Below are positions 14,257-28,911 of a DNA stretch of 64,000 nt, piece after piece (the first letter of the stretch is position 1; each line of letters starts with the position of its first letter). The notes under the pieces were generated by a model that saw only the letters and a program-made list of their open reading frames with translations, did not search any database and was not told the DNA's origin. The stretch is taken from contig JAXRKN010000039.1 of NCBI GenBank assembly GCA_038502055.1, forward strand, positions 2,542,001 through 2,606,000, read 5' to 3'. This DNA is from Tanytarsus gracilentus (lineage: Eukaryota; Arthropoda; Insecta; Diptera; Chironomidae). A program made the translations under genes and the position numbers.

Positions 14257-17200
14257 TTATTTATTTCCAGTCGTAAATAATAGAAAAACTTGCTCGAGCG
14301 TCATTTGAGTCACTGCATAGCTGTCAAAATTCATTTCTTCTTTCATTGTTGCCATTATGTTGAACATGTCCGACCACTTGAGAAACGTTTGGGTGACGTT
14401 GAATGTTAGAATGTCCAAATACTTTTCTTTAAGTTTTGCTGATGGTCCAAAAATTTTATAAATTTTTTCTTGAACCGCTAAATATTTTTGTGGATCGTTT
14501 CTTCCTATTTTGATCGTCACCACATATCCTTTTGCAAATTTATTCTTTAAATGCTGAACAGATCCAATGCACTTAAATTCGCCTCTCGACATGATTCCAA
14601 CACGTGAACAAAGCGCTTCACATTCATCCATAGCATGACTCGAGAGAATGACAGTTGAACCAGTTTTTTGAACTTTCTTAAGAGCGCTCCAAACCATTCG
14701 ACGTGCTTGAGGATCAATGCCAGTTGTCGGCTCATCGAGAAAAATTATTTTTGGGTTACCCAGAAGTGCAAGTGATGCCGATAATTTTCTTTTATTTCCA
14801 CCACTAAAAGTGCTAATTTTCTTGTTGAGATGCTTTGTAAGACCAAAATTTTTTGCAGTGTCATTAATAATTTGATCAATCTCATTTTTATCAATTCCAT
14901 GAATCAGAGCAAATATTTTCAAAGTTTGAGCAGCAGTCAGTTCGGGAAGGAGTCCATCAAATTGTGGACAGTAACCAATCAATTTGTAAATGTCTTTCTT
15001 GTTGGTCTTAATACTGAGACCTTTCATATAAACATCACCGTAGGATATTAAAACTTCACCGATCATCATTTTAAATGCAGTCGTTTTTCCAGCACCATTA
15101 ACTCCAAGCATCCCAAAGCACTCGTGTGTCGGTGCATCGAGATAAATTTGATTAACATCCAAGTGTTGTTTGTAAAATTTTGAAAGTCTTCGAACGACAA
15201 AATTATTTGAATAATCATGTCTGAGGACGGCTTTAACTTTAAGAATTTCCTTTTTGATGTCATCATCCGTGTTGTCACTGAGTCTTGGTAGTTTTGAGTA
15301 AACTTTAAATTGAAATTTATATCGAAAGTTGTTGAAGAAGTTTAAGTCGATGAGGAGACAGAGTAAAATGTAAATTATGCCAGAAATCAAGTTGATAATT
15401 AAATATTTTCCAATTCCAGTTTCGAATGAGTAAATTACTAAGAAAAACTTAAAATTATCTTTTATGAAATTCACGTAAAATTTTACTTACATGAAAAATC
15501 TTTGACAATGATGAAAATTGCGGAAGTACTGAGTTGAGTAACTAACGAGTACGGAGGAAAAAAGCAGCCAATTATTTGAATAGTTTCAGTATGGATCGAA
15601 TGTCCTAAAACAGCAAAAACTCCTGCTAAAATTGCCACTGAAATATATCGAAAACATTTATAAAATGTGAATTCCTTAATTAATTTTAACTCACACGCAA
15701 GTGACAGCACAGAATAAATTGCTATGAACGTTGATGTTTTTCTGAACATGAATGAGCACAAATATGAAAATGGCAGCATTGAAAATCCGTAAGAAATTGA
15801 AATGACCAACAGAACTTTGTAGCCGCCCCATGACTTGATGAGATATTTTCCAGTTAGCGTTGCATATGCGATCAAAAAGCAGCAAATGATGAAGAAAATA
15901 ATCCAGTCAAAGACGAATGAAGTTAACCAGTAAACGTATTGATTCATTCCACTCACAAATTGCATCAATTTTCCTTCTGTTTCTCTTTCGGCTACGTAAT
16001 GAGTTGTGAGGACAAATGGCCAATAAGTTAGAAGAATAAATAATGCAAAAAGCATGAGTCCAGTGTTGACATACGAAACGGCTTCTTCAAACATTTCCGC
16101 GAATGATTCGGAATCTTTTAATGTTGGCTTAAAAGGTTGATTAAAGACTGTGATATCATAATTTTCACCTTTGATACTCTTTAAAACAGCTCGACTTATT
16201 TGATTAATTGAGAGTGGCATTGTGTGAAAGAGTTGACCATTGAACCAAGCAGTCACCGAATTTGGCTTGAAAGTTCCACCTATGAGATGTTTTTTGAAGA
16301 ATTTTCCAAAAGTTTTGTTTGATATTTTTCCTGCATATTCGGTCATGTTATTGTCAGTTTTTTCAAAATAATTTTTACCCTCAAATAATTTTTCATAACT
16401 CTTACTAAAACCTGAGTTAGTGCCTTCCATTATCGTGTAACTTTGTCCATAGTTTTCGAGTGAAATTTTCAACTTTGGCGGTTCTCCAAAAAAATTAAAT
16501 TTGACCGAAAAAATGAATAGAAGCAAAATTGTGAAAATTATCATGCTCAAGAAAGATTTCCAACTTGCTCTCAGCACGTGATATTTTTTAATTAAAATTG
16601 CCTGAATTTTATAAAGCAAAAGATTTGATCCAGTCATCTTTAAAGGTTTCTTGTTGATGATGATGTTTGGATGTCTCATATTTGAAAATTTATTGCTTTG
16701 TCTTGTGACTGTCTGAGCTTCACTTCCAAGTCTTAAAAACACATCTTCAAGAGATGATAAACTACATCCAAAACTCTCAATACCCAAAACTTCTGCACCT
16801 TCTTCGAGAGTTTTAAAAAGTTGATCATATATTGGAAGCTGACGTTCATCGATGATAAAAACTGCTTCTGTTTCACTCTCAGACTCGAGAAATGAATAAG
16901 GAATAAATCTTCTTATAATTCCCATCACACTTCCACTGTTGAATGTTCTTTGCTTCACAAAAGTCACTCGATAGCCACTTCCATATCTTTGTTTGAGAAA
17001 ATAAGGACTTCCAGCCGTCATCAAGTTGCCCTCATTGATTATCGCAATTCGATCGCCAAGAACTTCAGCTTCATCCATGAAATGGGTTGTTAGTAAAATT
17101 GTTCTGCCTTTCTTTTCATTTATCAGCACATTCCAAAGTTCTCGACGTGCTCCTGGATCCAAACCCGCTGTCGGTTCGTCTAAAATTAAAACTTTGGAAT

Positions 17201-19336
17201 TACCACAAAGTGCAATTGCGATTGAGAGTTTTCGTTTCATTCCACCGGAAAGTGTTTTGATCGATTTTTTCAGCATGTGCTTAAAGTTGAGTGACGCAGC
17301 CAGTCGACTGATTTCCTTCCAAATTGCATTTCTATTTTTCATTCCTTTTAACTTGCAAAAAAATATTAAATGTTCCTCAACTGTCAAGTCATCGAAAAGC
17401 ATATTTTGTTGTGGACAAATTCCAAGAGAATTTCTCGCTTCAACAAGTTGAGTTCGAATGTCTTTTCCGTTGATAAATGCGGTACCAAATGAGGGTGAAA
17501 AGAGGCCGATGAGAATATTCAGGATGGTTGTTTTACCAGCGCCATTGTGACCTAGAAAATTTATTAAATAAAAGTTCAATTTTAAATAATTCTCAACTCA
17601 CCAAGCAAAGCAGTAATTTGACCTTCATAAATGTTCAGTGAAAAATCTCTGACAGCAAACTTTGATCCGAATTTTTTGCCAAGTTTTTCAATTTTTATGC
17701 CAACTTTCAAGTTTCTTGGTTCCGCTTCAAATTCAGCACTCGATACTTTTTTATTGTAAGGAGTTTTAGAATTTCTTTCTTTTAGACAAATTTTTAGAAT
17801 CCATTTAGCAGGAAAATACCAAGGCTCAGCAATTCCAAACTTTCCAGGACTAACTCGTTCAATGTACAACGTAAATAGCATTTGAAAAATGCTTCCAGCT
17901 AACATGAAAACCAAAAGCTCTCCAAAGGAAAAATTCATCACAACGTCTCGCTCGAATAAATTTGAAAATCGAACTCCTTCCTGATATTTTTCGAAAAACA
18001 GAATTAAATCGACTCCGATGGCCATGTTGCCGTTGACTAACAAGCAAAGAAGAATTTTCACAACGTAATGAAAACTTCCAAAATTTTCATCCATTCCATT
18101 GTACAGCAATATGGTGAAGATAAACGAAAGCCATCCGGTAGTGACTGCCACTGATGTTCTCTTAAAAAGGACGCTCATCATGAAGCCATAAGTTATGACT
18201 GTCGTTATGTAAAGAACAAAAAATATCCAAATTAAGAATGGATTGCTGTACTTATAAGTTGGCATCACTGAAGTTGACATCAAAACGCAGTTGATTGAAA
18301 ATGGAATTATCAGCATTATTAAACATCTCATGAACCACGATGACCAATACACACCGCTTGAAAGTCCAACCATTTTCATAGATTCTTTCAACCCCGACTC
18401 ACGCTCAACTCCACAATTCTAAAATTTAATTTTTAATAAAATTTATTGTGAATAATTTTAATTTTACCTTAATTATATTTTTCAACGAGAAAATCATGCA
18501 GACAGTGAAGAAGAAAGGAAACAGCGAGCTGACAACTTCGCCAAATTCAATTTCATCATATTTTGGATATGGAAACGCATTCATTTTTATTATTGGTGCA
18601 GTCGCATCGTCGATAAAGGCGTTATCGATTGAACTCTGAATAGCTAAGAAACATTCCAAAAAGTACGGAGGTGAAGCAGCGAATCCATTTTCGTCAATTC
18701 GCGATTTTCTAACTTTTGTATTATGATAAAGTTTGTCAGCGTGCCAAGGAGTTATGAAAGATGTTGGAAGTCGAATTGTGTATTTGAGATGTTTGTAGCC
18801 GGATGATTTCTGGAAGTAAGAAATTTAACGAAATATCTTAAATTGGAAAAAACTTACAAAGGATTCATCAAAAATTACTGCAACTGCTCGATAATTTTTT
18901 GACTCAATCCACGCTTCTAATTTTTCAACACTTTCGAATCCTTTCAGTGTGAAAGTCTCTTGAAAGTAATGCTTCATAATTTTGTCTGTGACGCTGTCAT
19001 TCATGGTGAATCCAATACTTTTAATTGCTGTATCATCGCTGAAAGCCGAACCTCGAGAGTCTGGAAACATATAACATGATTCACGGTAAGGTGAAAAGGA
19101 ACGGAAATGTTGTGCGGGATGTGTCGTTCCTCGATTCTTGTATATTGCAAAATTAACGAAACCAAACAGCAAAACAATAATGATTGGAAAAGTTAGCTCA
19201 AAAAAAGCTAGAACAAAATTTAATTTTAGTGAAGTTTTAAAATTTTTTAAAAATTTTCTTAACCTGCAATCCAATGTATCTTGATCATGATCCAATTTTT
19301 CCAGCAAAGCAGCCGAAAGTGATGAAACCACGACAT
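14257..19336 (-). CDS. ABCA-type full transporter, downstream copy
   Basis: Seven exons: 19336-19264, 19207-18858, 18809-18468, 18418-17602, 17551-15695, 15637-15491, 15437-14257, giving 1588 residues. It is an ABC subfamily A full transporter, a class that moves lipids or sterols across membranes. Order: N-terminal segment containing LLCWKNW, first membrane helix, large loop, helices around LKESMKMVGLSSGVYWSSW, NBD1 (Walker A GHNGAGKTT from about residue 528, signature LSGGM at 628, Walker B LILDEPTAGLDP, H-loop TTHFMDE), second membrane domain, NBD2 (Walker A GVNGAGKTT at about 1307, signature FSGGN at about 1406, Walker B IIFLDEPTTGIDP). All ATP-site motifs look intact. I chose the ATG at 19336 because its frame gives the ABCA RLLCWKNW motif and joins exon 2 in phase; the ATG at 19352 is in another frame. 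The substrate cannot be told from sequence. The start lies 199 bases from the end of the upstream copy. Confidence 0.93.
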
Positions 19337-19535
19337 GTTGACGAGAAGTCATACAAATAATTTAAATAAATAAAAAAATCCTTATTTTTTTTGGACTTCA
19401 AAGGTTGCTTTTGAGACTAGAAATTAAAACTAAAAAAATTAATTTTTTTTAAACAAAACAATTCAATTTTTATTACTTTTTTGTCCACATTTGGAACTTA
19501 AACTCTAATTATTTCAAAATTTAAATAAGTCACAT

Positions 19536-22500
19536 TCAGTTTACCTTCGTGAGTAACAAAAAAACTTGCTCTAGTGTCATTTGTGTCAATGCGTATTCGC
19601 TGATATCCAATTGTTCTTTCATTTTCGCTAAATTTTTAAACATTTCCGACCATTTTAGATTTGTTTGTGAAATATGAAAAGTTAAAATATTTAAATATCT
19701 CTCTTTGAAAGTTGCTGCGTGTCCAAATGCAGCATGAATTCTGAGATTTATTTCTTGCATGAGAGATGCGTCATCTCTGCCCATTTTAATTGTCAGCACG
19801 TAACCTTTTGAGAATTTATTTTTAAGATATTGAACTGGACCGAGGCACTTGAAGCCACCTTTGAACAAAATTCCAACTCGAGTGCAAAGTGCTTCACATT
19901 CATCCATAGAGTGACTTGTTAAAATTACAGTTCGTCCCGATTCTCTGGCTTTATTGATGGCATTCCAAACTATTCGACGTGCTTGAGGATCAATTCCAGT
20001 TGTCGGTTCATCGAGAAAAATAATTTGAGGATCACCAAGAAGCGCGAGAGATGCTGACAATTTTCTTTTATTTCCTGAACTGAAATTTCTGATTGGTTGA
20101 TCGAGATGAGTTGTAAATCCAATTTCTCTGGCAGTCATGTTAGTTACTTCTTCAATTTGAAATTTATCCACGCCTCTGATTAATGCAAAAAATTTGAGAA
20201 TTTCAGTTCCTGTCAACTCTGGAAGGAGTCCATCGAACTGTGGACAGTAACCGATACTTTTATAAATTTCAGTCGATCCCGACTTTATGCTTTGACCTTT
20301 AATGTTCGCATCTCCTCCAGATATCAAAAGATCACCGATCATCATTTTAAATGCAGTCGTTTTTCCAGCGCCATTAACTCCAAGCATGCCAAAGCACTCT
20401 CTTGTCGGAACCTCGAGGAAAATTTGATTGACGGCCAAAAAATTTTTATAAATTTTTGTCAATCTTCTTAAAATTAAGTTCCTCGAGTTGATTTCATTTT
20501 GTGACATTTGACGAATTTTTTCGACTTCCGCTCGAACATCCACGTCTAGACTGCCACTTGGATCATTCATTTCTCTCGGTCTGTCCAAGTAATTGTAGTA
20601 AAATTTAGTGAAAACATTGAAGTCGATCAGGATACACAACAAAAGGTAAATTAATCCTGATATGAAATTTAATAGCAAGCATCTCCCAATTCCACCGTGG
20701 TCGAATGAAAAAAGAGCTGAAAGGAAGACAAATTATTTATTTTTATTATTAATTTTTATGTTTTTTACCTTCTGGAATTCCTTGTGATCTTTCAGATTTT
20801 AAGAAATGCATGTCGGCAAAATAAAATTCAGCCAGCAATGAGTACGGAGGAAGAGTAAGTCCAATCCAGTTTAAAATGTTTAAAAAATCTTTTGTGCTTC
20901 CATCATCTAAAGAGGTGATACGAGGGACGATTCCTAATGCACCAATGGCCACTAGAGAGAAAAATTGTAATATGCCTGTAATATGTTCAAAGTATTTTAT
21001 ATTAAAAAAATTTGCCGGTCAGAAACTTGGATTTAAGTTAATTAAATTAGGTACGTGAAGTACAAAAAGTCAATAATTATAAATAAATTTTTTATATCCT
21101 TTGATATTTTTCACACATCCACAAGTTTCTCATCCATTTTACAAAAACTTACAGACGAATGATAATCCAGTGAAAACTCCAATAAATGTTGACGTCTTTT
21201 TAAAAATAAAGGTGCACAAGTAGGAGAATGGCAGCATGCAAAATACATAAGACACCGTCAGTAGTAGAAATATTGATATGCTATAAAATGTTATGCTTTC
21301 ATATCCAACTATTAAAATGTACACATATAAAGCACTCCATATGACGAGGAAGACAAACGAGTCGAATGCAAACGAGGCGATCCAGTAAACGCATCGGTTC
21401 ATGCCACTTATGAATTGCATCAATTTCATGTTTGTTTCTTTTTCGGTTACATAATGAGTCGTAAACACGAATGGCCAATATAGCAGAAGAACAAAAATTT
21501 CCAAGGTCAGCACGAGCAGGTTGAGAACGTCATTAGAACTTGCTTCAATATTCTTAAAAATTTCGGTTGCATTAAATTTTCCTTCGTAAGGATGGTTGAA
21601 GATTGTAATGTCGTAATTTGATCCTTTAAAAGCTTTTAAAATCGCTCTATTCACTGTATTCAAAGCTAGCGGCATTGAATGGTAAGATTGACCATTAAAC
21701 CACGCAAGGATTGATTCATTTTTAAAAGTTGCTCCAATGATGTACTTTCGATTAAAGCTCAATATTGATTTGTTGGCAATTTTAAGCACAAACTCTTCCA
21801 TATTCTGATTAATTTTTCTAATCTCGTCTTTATCGTCGAATAAAGTTTTGTACATGCTTGCGACTGAGCTTTTGCCTTCAGTAATTGTTGTTGTATCTCC
21901 ATATGTGCTCAATGAAATGTCTAATAGCTTTTCTGTTTTTAGCTCTAAAAATTCTTGATTGACAGAGTTGAAAAAGAGCAAAATTAATGACAAAAGAATC
22001 ATGCCCAAAACTGATTTCCAGCTTCTAAAAAACACACGAAATTTCTTCATGAAAATGGCTTCAATTTGATAGAGAATTAATTTATTTCCAGTGGCATTCG
22101 GCGTGTTTCTGAGGTAAATTGTGACGCTCTGATCATGACGTGGAAGAATCGGAATTTTATCAATTGGATTCTCTTTCATTGCTTCACTTCCGAGTTTTAT
22201 AAAAACGTCTTCCAAACTTGACAAATTGCATCCGAAGCTCGGAATTTTTAAATCCTTTGATCTGTCTTCGAGCGCTCTGAACATTTTTTCAAAAATTGGC
22301 AATTTCCTCTCGTCAACTATGAAAGTAATTTCTCTGTCATTTTCGTGCTCGACTCGAGTGTCCGATGCAAATTCTTTGAAAACATTCAAAACACTTTTGC
22401 TATTAAATCCACGACTTTTTTCACAAGTAATTCGATAACCAGTCCCGAATTTTTGCTTGAGGAAAAATGAACTTCCGACTGTCCTTAAAGCACCATTACT

Positions 22501-25004
22501 CATAATGGCAATTCGATCACCAAGCACATCGGCTTCATCGAGACAGTGAGAACTTAGCAAAATTGTTCTTCCTCTCTTCTCGGATATTAAAATATTCCAA
22601 AGTTCTCGTCGTGCTCCTGGATCCATTCCCGAAGACGGTTCATCCAAAATTACAATTTTAGTGTTTGCACAAAGTGCGATTGCGACCGACAATTTTCTCT
22701 TCATTCCACCCGACAATGTTTGAGTTGTTTGATATAATTTATCATTTAATCCGAATAAATCTGCATAACGCATTTCTTCCTGATAAATTTGATCGACATT
22801 AATTAAACCTTTAAGCGTGCAATAAAAGATGAAATGTTCTTCGACTGTCAGGTCGTTAAATAAAATGTTATTTTGTGGACAAACTCCGAGAGATTTATGA
22901 GCTAGCTCGGTTTCAGTTTGAATGTCTTTTCCATCGAGATACGCAGTTCCAGATGTTGGTGAAAATAGACCAACGAGTATGTTCATTGTGGTTGTTTTAC
23001 CAGCACCGTTGTGACCTAAATTTTAAAATTTAAAATTTGAACTTTATTAATTAATTTTAACTCACCAAGTAAAACCGTAATTTGATTCTCGAACATCCTC
23101 AGTGATAAATTATTGACAGCCGTCATGGCACCAAACTTTTTCTTGACATTACAAATTTCAATTCCAACCCTCAAGTTTCTCGGTTCCGTCTCATAATCAG
23201 TGTTAATAAATCCATTATCATCTCTGCCTTGCTTCTGAGATAAATTTGATTTTTTGTATATCTCAATTAGTTTTTGAAATGGAAAATACCAAGGTTCGGC
23301 AATTCCAAATTCTCCTGGAAAAACGCGTTCGATGTAGAGCGCAATTAGGAGTTGAAAAAAACTTCCGATCAGCATAAAAATCATAAGTTCTCCCAATGAA
23401 AAGTTCATTTTGAAATCTCGATCAAAAATATCGCCGAATTTCATTCCGTCATCAAAGATTTCCTTGTTGGTGAACAAATCAACTCCAATTCCCATGTTAG
23501 CGTTGATCATGAGACAGAAAATTGTTTTCGTTAAATATGAAAGTGCTGAAAATTTGCTGCCAATATTCACGAAAATTATGATTGCGGTGAGGAAGAAGAG
23601 TAAAGATCCGAAAATTCCTGCTGTGATTGGTTTTCTAAAAATGACACTCATCAAGAAGCCAAAAGTGATGACTGACGTGATGTAAATTGCCAAGAAAATC
23701 CAAACCAAAAATGAATTGCTTTGAATGAAAATTGGATTTGAGCTGAAGATGGATGTTGAGAGTAAAATGCAGTTGATTGTAAATGGAATTATCAGCATGA
23801 TAAAGCATCTCATGAACCACGAGGACCAATAGACACCGCTTGATAATCCAACCATTTTCATAGATTCTTTCAACCCAAATTCACGCTCAGTGGAAACAAT
23901 CTAAAAAAATTAAATTAATTCAATTTCAAAAATAATTAGACAAAAACTCACGTTTATAATTCTAAACACCGGCAGTGCCATACAGCAAACGAATAAAAAC
24001 GAGAAAAAATTGTGAAGTTCCATGATGCTGCTGCTTTTGATTTCGGGATGTGGAAATGCCTGCAATTTAACGGATGGAATATTTTCATCATTCATGAATG
24101 CTTTGTCGATGGCATTTTGTATGGCGAGAAAACATGCACTGAAATATTCGGGAGCAGCTGGATATTTTCCATTTTCAATGCGAGAATTTTTTAGATCCGA
24201 AAAGATCGCGTTTGTGTTCCATAAATGTAAATTTGATGGAGAAAATCGAATTTGATATCTTAAATTTGTGACGTTGACAACTCTCTAAAAATATTTTTAA
24301 AAATTATTCGTTTAAATTTAAAATATTCTTTTTACCCTTCCATATGCGCCTTCGAATAAAATTCCAACAGAAGTTCGAGTGTCATCTTTAACAAATTCAT
24401 CAAAGTTCAATTCAGAATCAAAACTTTTCGTTGTAAAATTAAATTTTTCTGTAGCTTTTTTGACTAATTTCCTCGTAAATTCATTATCAGGTGTGTACGC
24501 CAAGTATTTAAGAGGTTCATTGCCATAAATGCATTTTTCTGGCATGGGATCAAACGATTGAAACTTTCCTCCCTCAACAACATCGATCGATTCATCCTCA
24601 TAAATATATGTCAACAGCAACACAATCGCTATAGGAAAGAAAATCTCAAGCGCCGCTAGAAAAAATTGAAGAAAAACAAGAAAATCATTTTCATTTTCAA
24701 GATTGCGAGAAAAGTTTGACATTGAACAAATCACACACAGTTTATGATTTATGAACATCTGCTTATGATTTTTCTATGAGAGCCAATCGAGCTTAATGAA
24801 AATGCTAAAAATAAAATAAAGCATAAAATAAAATAATGTCAAAAAAATTGGAAATTTTCAGTTCTGGAATCATTAAAGGGAAAAATGAAAAATGTTACGT
24901 AACTTATGAAAATTTATTGAATTTCTTCACTCACACATGAAATAATGCCTTTTCACCATAATCCAGTTTTTCCAACATAACAACTTAAATTTTATCCACC
25001 ACAT
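19536..25004 (-). CDS. ABCA-type full transporter, upstream copy
   Basis: Seven exons: 25004-24935, 24655-24336, 24284-23952, 23900-23066, 23015-21153, 20951-20769, 20716-19536, giving 1594 residues. It has the same architecture as the downstream copy, with every intron at the same position and phase (1,0,0,1,1,1). NBD1 has Walker A GHNGAGKTT from about residue 520, signature LSGGM at 620-624, Walker B VILDEPSSGMDP and H-loop SSHCLDE. NBD2 has Walker A GVNGAGKTT at about 1314, Walker B IIFLDEPTTGIDP and H-loop TSHSMDE. One oddity is the NBD2 signature, which reads FSSGN at about 1413-1417: the first glycine of the usual SGG is serine. Exon 1 was inferred from the KLLCWKNW motif and a GT donor at 24934; intron 1 is 279 bases and the others 50-201. 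The family is lipid-transport related; the substrate is unknown. Confidence 0.92.
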
Positions 25005-28000
25005 TTTTAAGAAAAAAAAGTTTAAAGTTAATTTCCTTCAACTTAACTCCACATAAATTTTCCACATCTAAATGTCTCGGAAGAAAAATCAAAACTGAGC
25101 TAAATAATTTTTCTCGATCGGGAGATGGTGAACTTTTTTTTCTCATCAATAATTTTCGTTCTCAAAATATCGCTTGGTGGAAAAACAGAGAGAAATGAGT
25201 AGATGCAGGCGAGTTTATAAATAAAACAAAATTTTCCCGCCGGCCGGCATCATCTGATTTGAGAGAAAACATGATCGTGACCTACATTTTCATTAACTAC
25301 CGTGCGTGAGTCACTTTTCTTTGGCAATCGATGATACGAAAAAAATTGATCTTTCCCACGGACAGTCTGGCGCCAATCAATTCACTACTTCAGTCGTCAT
25401 CAATCAACGAATATGACTTTAAATATGTAAATTGGCCAATTTGGTAAAATCTTCTTTACCACCATCAGAATCATCGCATAAGAAATTTTGATCTATCGAT
25501 TTTCTCACCACGTGAAGCGATTTTTTCTTTCTCCTTGACTAGAATAAAATACAATAAGAATTTATTGCTCGCTTACATGTTAATATTTGATAATTATGAT
25601 TTCACAGCATGTCTCCGGTGTCATCATAAATCATCAAATTGAAATTTTTTAACAACCAGCTATTCAGTGTGCTTCTTTCTATTCTTCCTTTCACTTCTCC
25701 AAATTCATGGTGTTTTAATTTGTAGAAAAATAAGGAGGGTCAAGGTATGACAACATGTCGATTTAATTTTTGATTATTTAAAAAAATTTATAAAAAAGTT
25801 CTCACCCCTTGTGATTTTCTAAAACAAATAAATCGAAGAAAAAAAGAAAACACATTATGCGAGATTTGTTATAGTAAATTATGGGAAAATGAACAAGGCA
25901 CACAAACAGAGCTCAAATTTCGACTCGACACGGGGAACAAAAAAAAATTAAGGTAAAATAAAGAGTCGTTATCGATTTCCATGTTTCACAAATAAACAAC
26001 AACTTGTGGAGGATCTCGTCGAGCATTTAAAAATGTTTGAATTAATTTATATCGATATAAATTTTAATTAGTGATCAGAAAATTATTTTTCTTGGATATA
26101 TTTTTCATGTGCGGGTTGAATAAACTTTATGTTGCTATCAAATCTCTGCACTGCTCTTCTTGCCTGAATGCTAATTAATGATTACGAACGCGAAATAATA
26201 CAAACACAGCCATGATCAACTTTCAAGATCGCACAGTTGGAGCTTTTTCTCTTTTTCGTACTTTAATTAACTCGAATCAAATAATCAATAAATTGAAGAG
26301 AGAAAATTCTTTTCAGAAAAAAATATTCTCAACTTGATTGGATTGATTGTTCGAACTAAAGACACGAAGTAAATATTTCGATAATTAAAAAAACTCTTTT
26401 TGTTTTTATTTGCCCACGCATGATCACGATCTTGACTTTATTTCATGCATAAATTATTTTCTCAAAAAAAATCCAAAGATATCGTTTAAGATTAATGGAA
26501 ATTATTTCATTTTCTCTCTCTTTGAGATATTAATCTTGATTTTACTGGAAGATTGTTTTATGTTTTGGATATCTCGATCGAAGATCTCATTAAAGTCAAA
26601 AAGATTAAATTTATATCAAGAGCATTTTTAAAATGATTTTTGACCAAGCGAGAAAGTCAGGTTCGAATTGATAGTAAAATTTTATTATGATAACATTATT
26701 GTGATGAGATCTCAACATGACATTAATTAGATACGTAAAATATTTTTTTTAGAAGATTTAGCTTGTTAAATAAATTTATGCAAATCATAAATTACGCGAT
26801 CAAAAAAAGATAACCTTACGTAAGTGGTTTCAATTCAAAAATCAGTATGAAATTTTTGTAACACCCGCGTAAATTAAAATAATTTTAAATTCATTTAATT
26901 TTCGATCCCAAACATTTATCCAAAAATTTTTTAACCAGTTTTAAAAATTACTTTTTGACTACAAAATTATTCAATTAAAATTCTAGAGTCTTATCACAAC
27001 CATAATCGATTATTAAAAAACACACTGATTCTTGACACTTAACATGCTGTGATGCACATTAGTTAAAATATTGAAAAATTCTCAACAAAAAAAAATCAAT
27101 CTCAAGTGCACGTGTTGTGCATTCTAAATTTAAAGCCCGGCGCGATAACGAAACATTTCTGAAATTAATAATTTTTCATACGAGGGAAAAATATTTCGAG
27201 AAGCGAAAGAAGAAAAGTGAAGAGAGATCCAAGGCGCCTTCTTGCGGCGCTGTCAATGAGTTTCGTGATCTTCCCTCGTGTGTAATAATTTCATGCGTGT
27301 ACTCAAATTCAACTACTGGAATCTAAACAAAAAGTTCCTGTTGATTGATTCACAATGGAAAAATGCGCTTGAGATTTTTTTCTTCTCATGCCTTCTCAAA
27401 TGATTAACGCAATTAATTATTCAAACCAAATACGTGGAGTGAGATCACCAACGCGCGATACGTAAATGATTTCTTACCATTTTTGAATCACAGCATCAGC
27501 AGTTCACTTGATTTATAACCGTTTAGCAGTTTTTATAAATATGATTAAATGCCTTCTCATAATTAGAGCGTAATTCAGAGACCTGCGCAAGAATTTAATG
27601 CCACATTCATCATCACAACAGTAGCAAGTGAGATGAGAGTCGTTATAGCTTAAACTGCAGGTTAATTCTATGAAAAATTTAAACCTCGAACCTTCCTAGA
27701 ATTTTTTTTTATAGAGCTCAGTTGAATGAACTTTTTTGTCGATAGTCGGTAGCTGAAAAATATAAAATGTTTTAAATCCTTTAAGGCATAAAACGCTCAT
27801 TTGTGGGTCCAACAAGCATGCTATTAATATTCTGCATGATGCAAACCATCCAACTCCTCCCTTTCCTCTACCTCTTGCCGTTCTTAATAAATTGAATCTT
27901 TTATCAGCTTTAATATAAAAATTTTCACGTTCCATCTTGATGGATGATTAATTTCATGTTGATGGACATTTGAGGAATATTCAATGCCAATCTGATAAGC

Positions 28001-28911
28001 TTGATATTCGCTGTCGACGCACATCGTTACTTATTTACCATGCGCATGTCTGCATTGTCAATTTTAATTTCTCGTCTCCTCCTCGAGCAATTAATGAGGA
28101 GAAAATTTATTTACTTTACTGAAGTGTCATTAACAATAATTAAAAATTAATTAGCTTAAATTTGAGTTACAAAATAAAAAAATACACAGAAATGATCAGT
28201 AGTGGGTGATTGGTAATTAAGGTCGTAAGAACGTCAAGCAGACTCACATAAAATCTCCATTCTTATGGCTATTGACATTCATCGGTAGATAATTTTTTTG
28301 GAGTGTGTAAACAACATCATTTCCAGTGAGCGATTTTCAAGAGGAATTTTATAGTCGCTTTTATGAATGTCGAGACTGATCGTTGAATAAATTAACAATG
28401 AAAGATTTTTTTCCTTTTCCATAAATGAAATTCGAGAAAAAAAAGTAATTTAATTAGTGAATAAATTTAATGAGAAGAATTTTCTCTATGCATGACATAA
28501 CAATTAGTATATCTCTTTGGCGTTGCCTCATAAAATAGCGAATGAATTTCTCTTTGTGGCACGCTATTAGCAGAAAAAAATGACGGCGAGCATGTCTTGT
28601 TAGGGTAAGAGTTATTATCAATTTATTTTAATCAAATTTTCTCTCTCTCTTCTTTAAGCTGCTACGAAATGGAGAAAATTATTAAAATTTATGCTGAATT
28701 TGAGTGGAAAAAACATCGTCGAAATGTTCTTAATTACGTAATTTGAATATTTTCTTCTCTCTCTTGTCTCAAGGCACACTTTTTTTTGGCATATGATGAA
28801 GAACTTGTCTTACATGCTCGAGGAGATTTTGATAGCTTTTCACATTACAGTTAAAAAGTTTTAAAATTATTTTATTTAAAATCATTTAAAATTAAACTCA
28901 GTTGTCATTAT
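25005..28911. other. AT-rich intergenic stretch
   Basis: No gene, RNA or repeat that I can support. It separates the start of the ABCA pair from the retroelement remnant. The promoter of the upstream ABCA copy should be at its left end, but no clear core promoter motif stands out. Confidence 0.4.
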
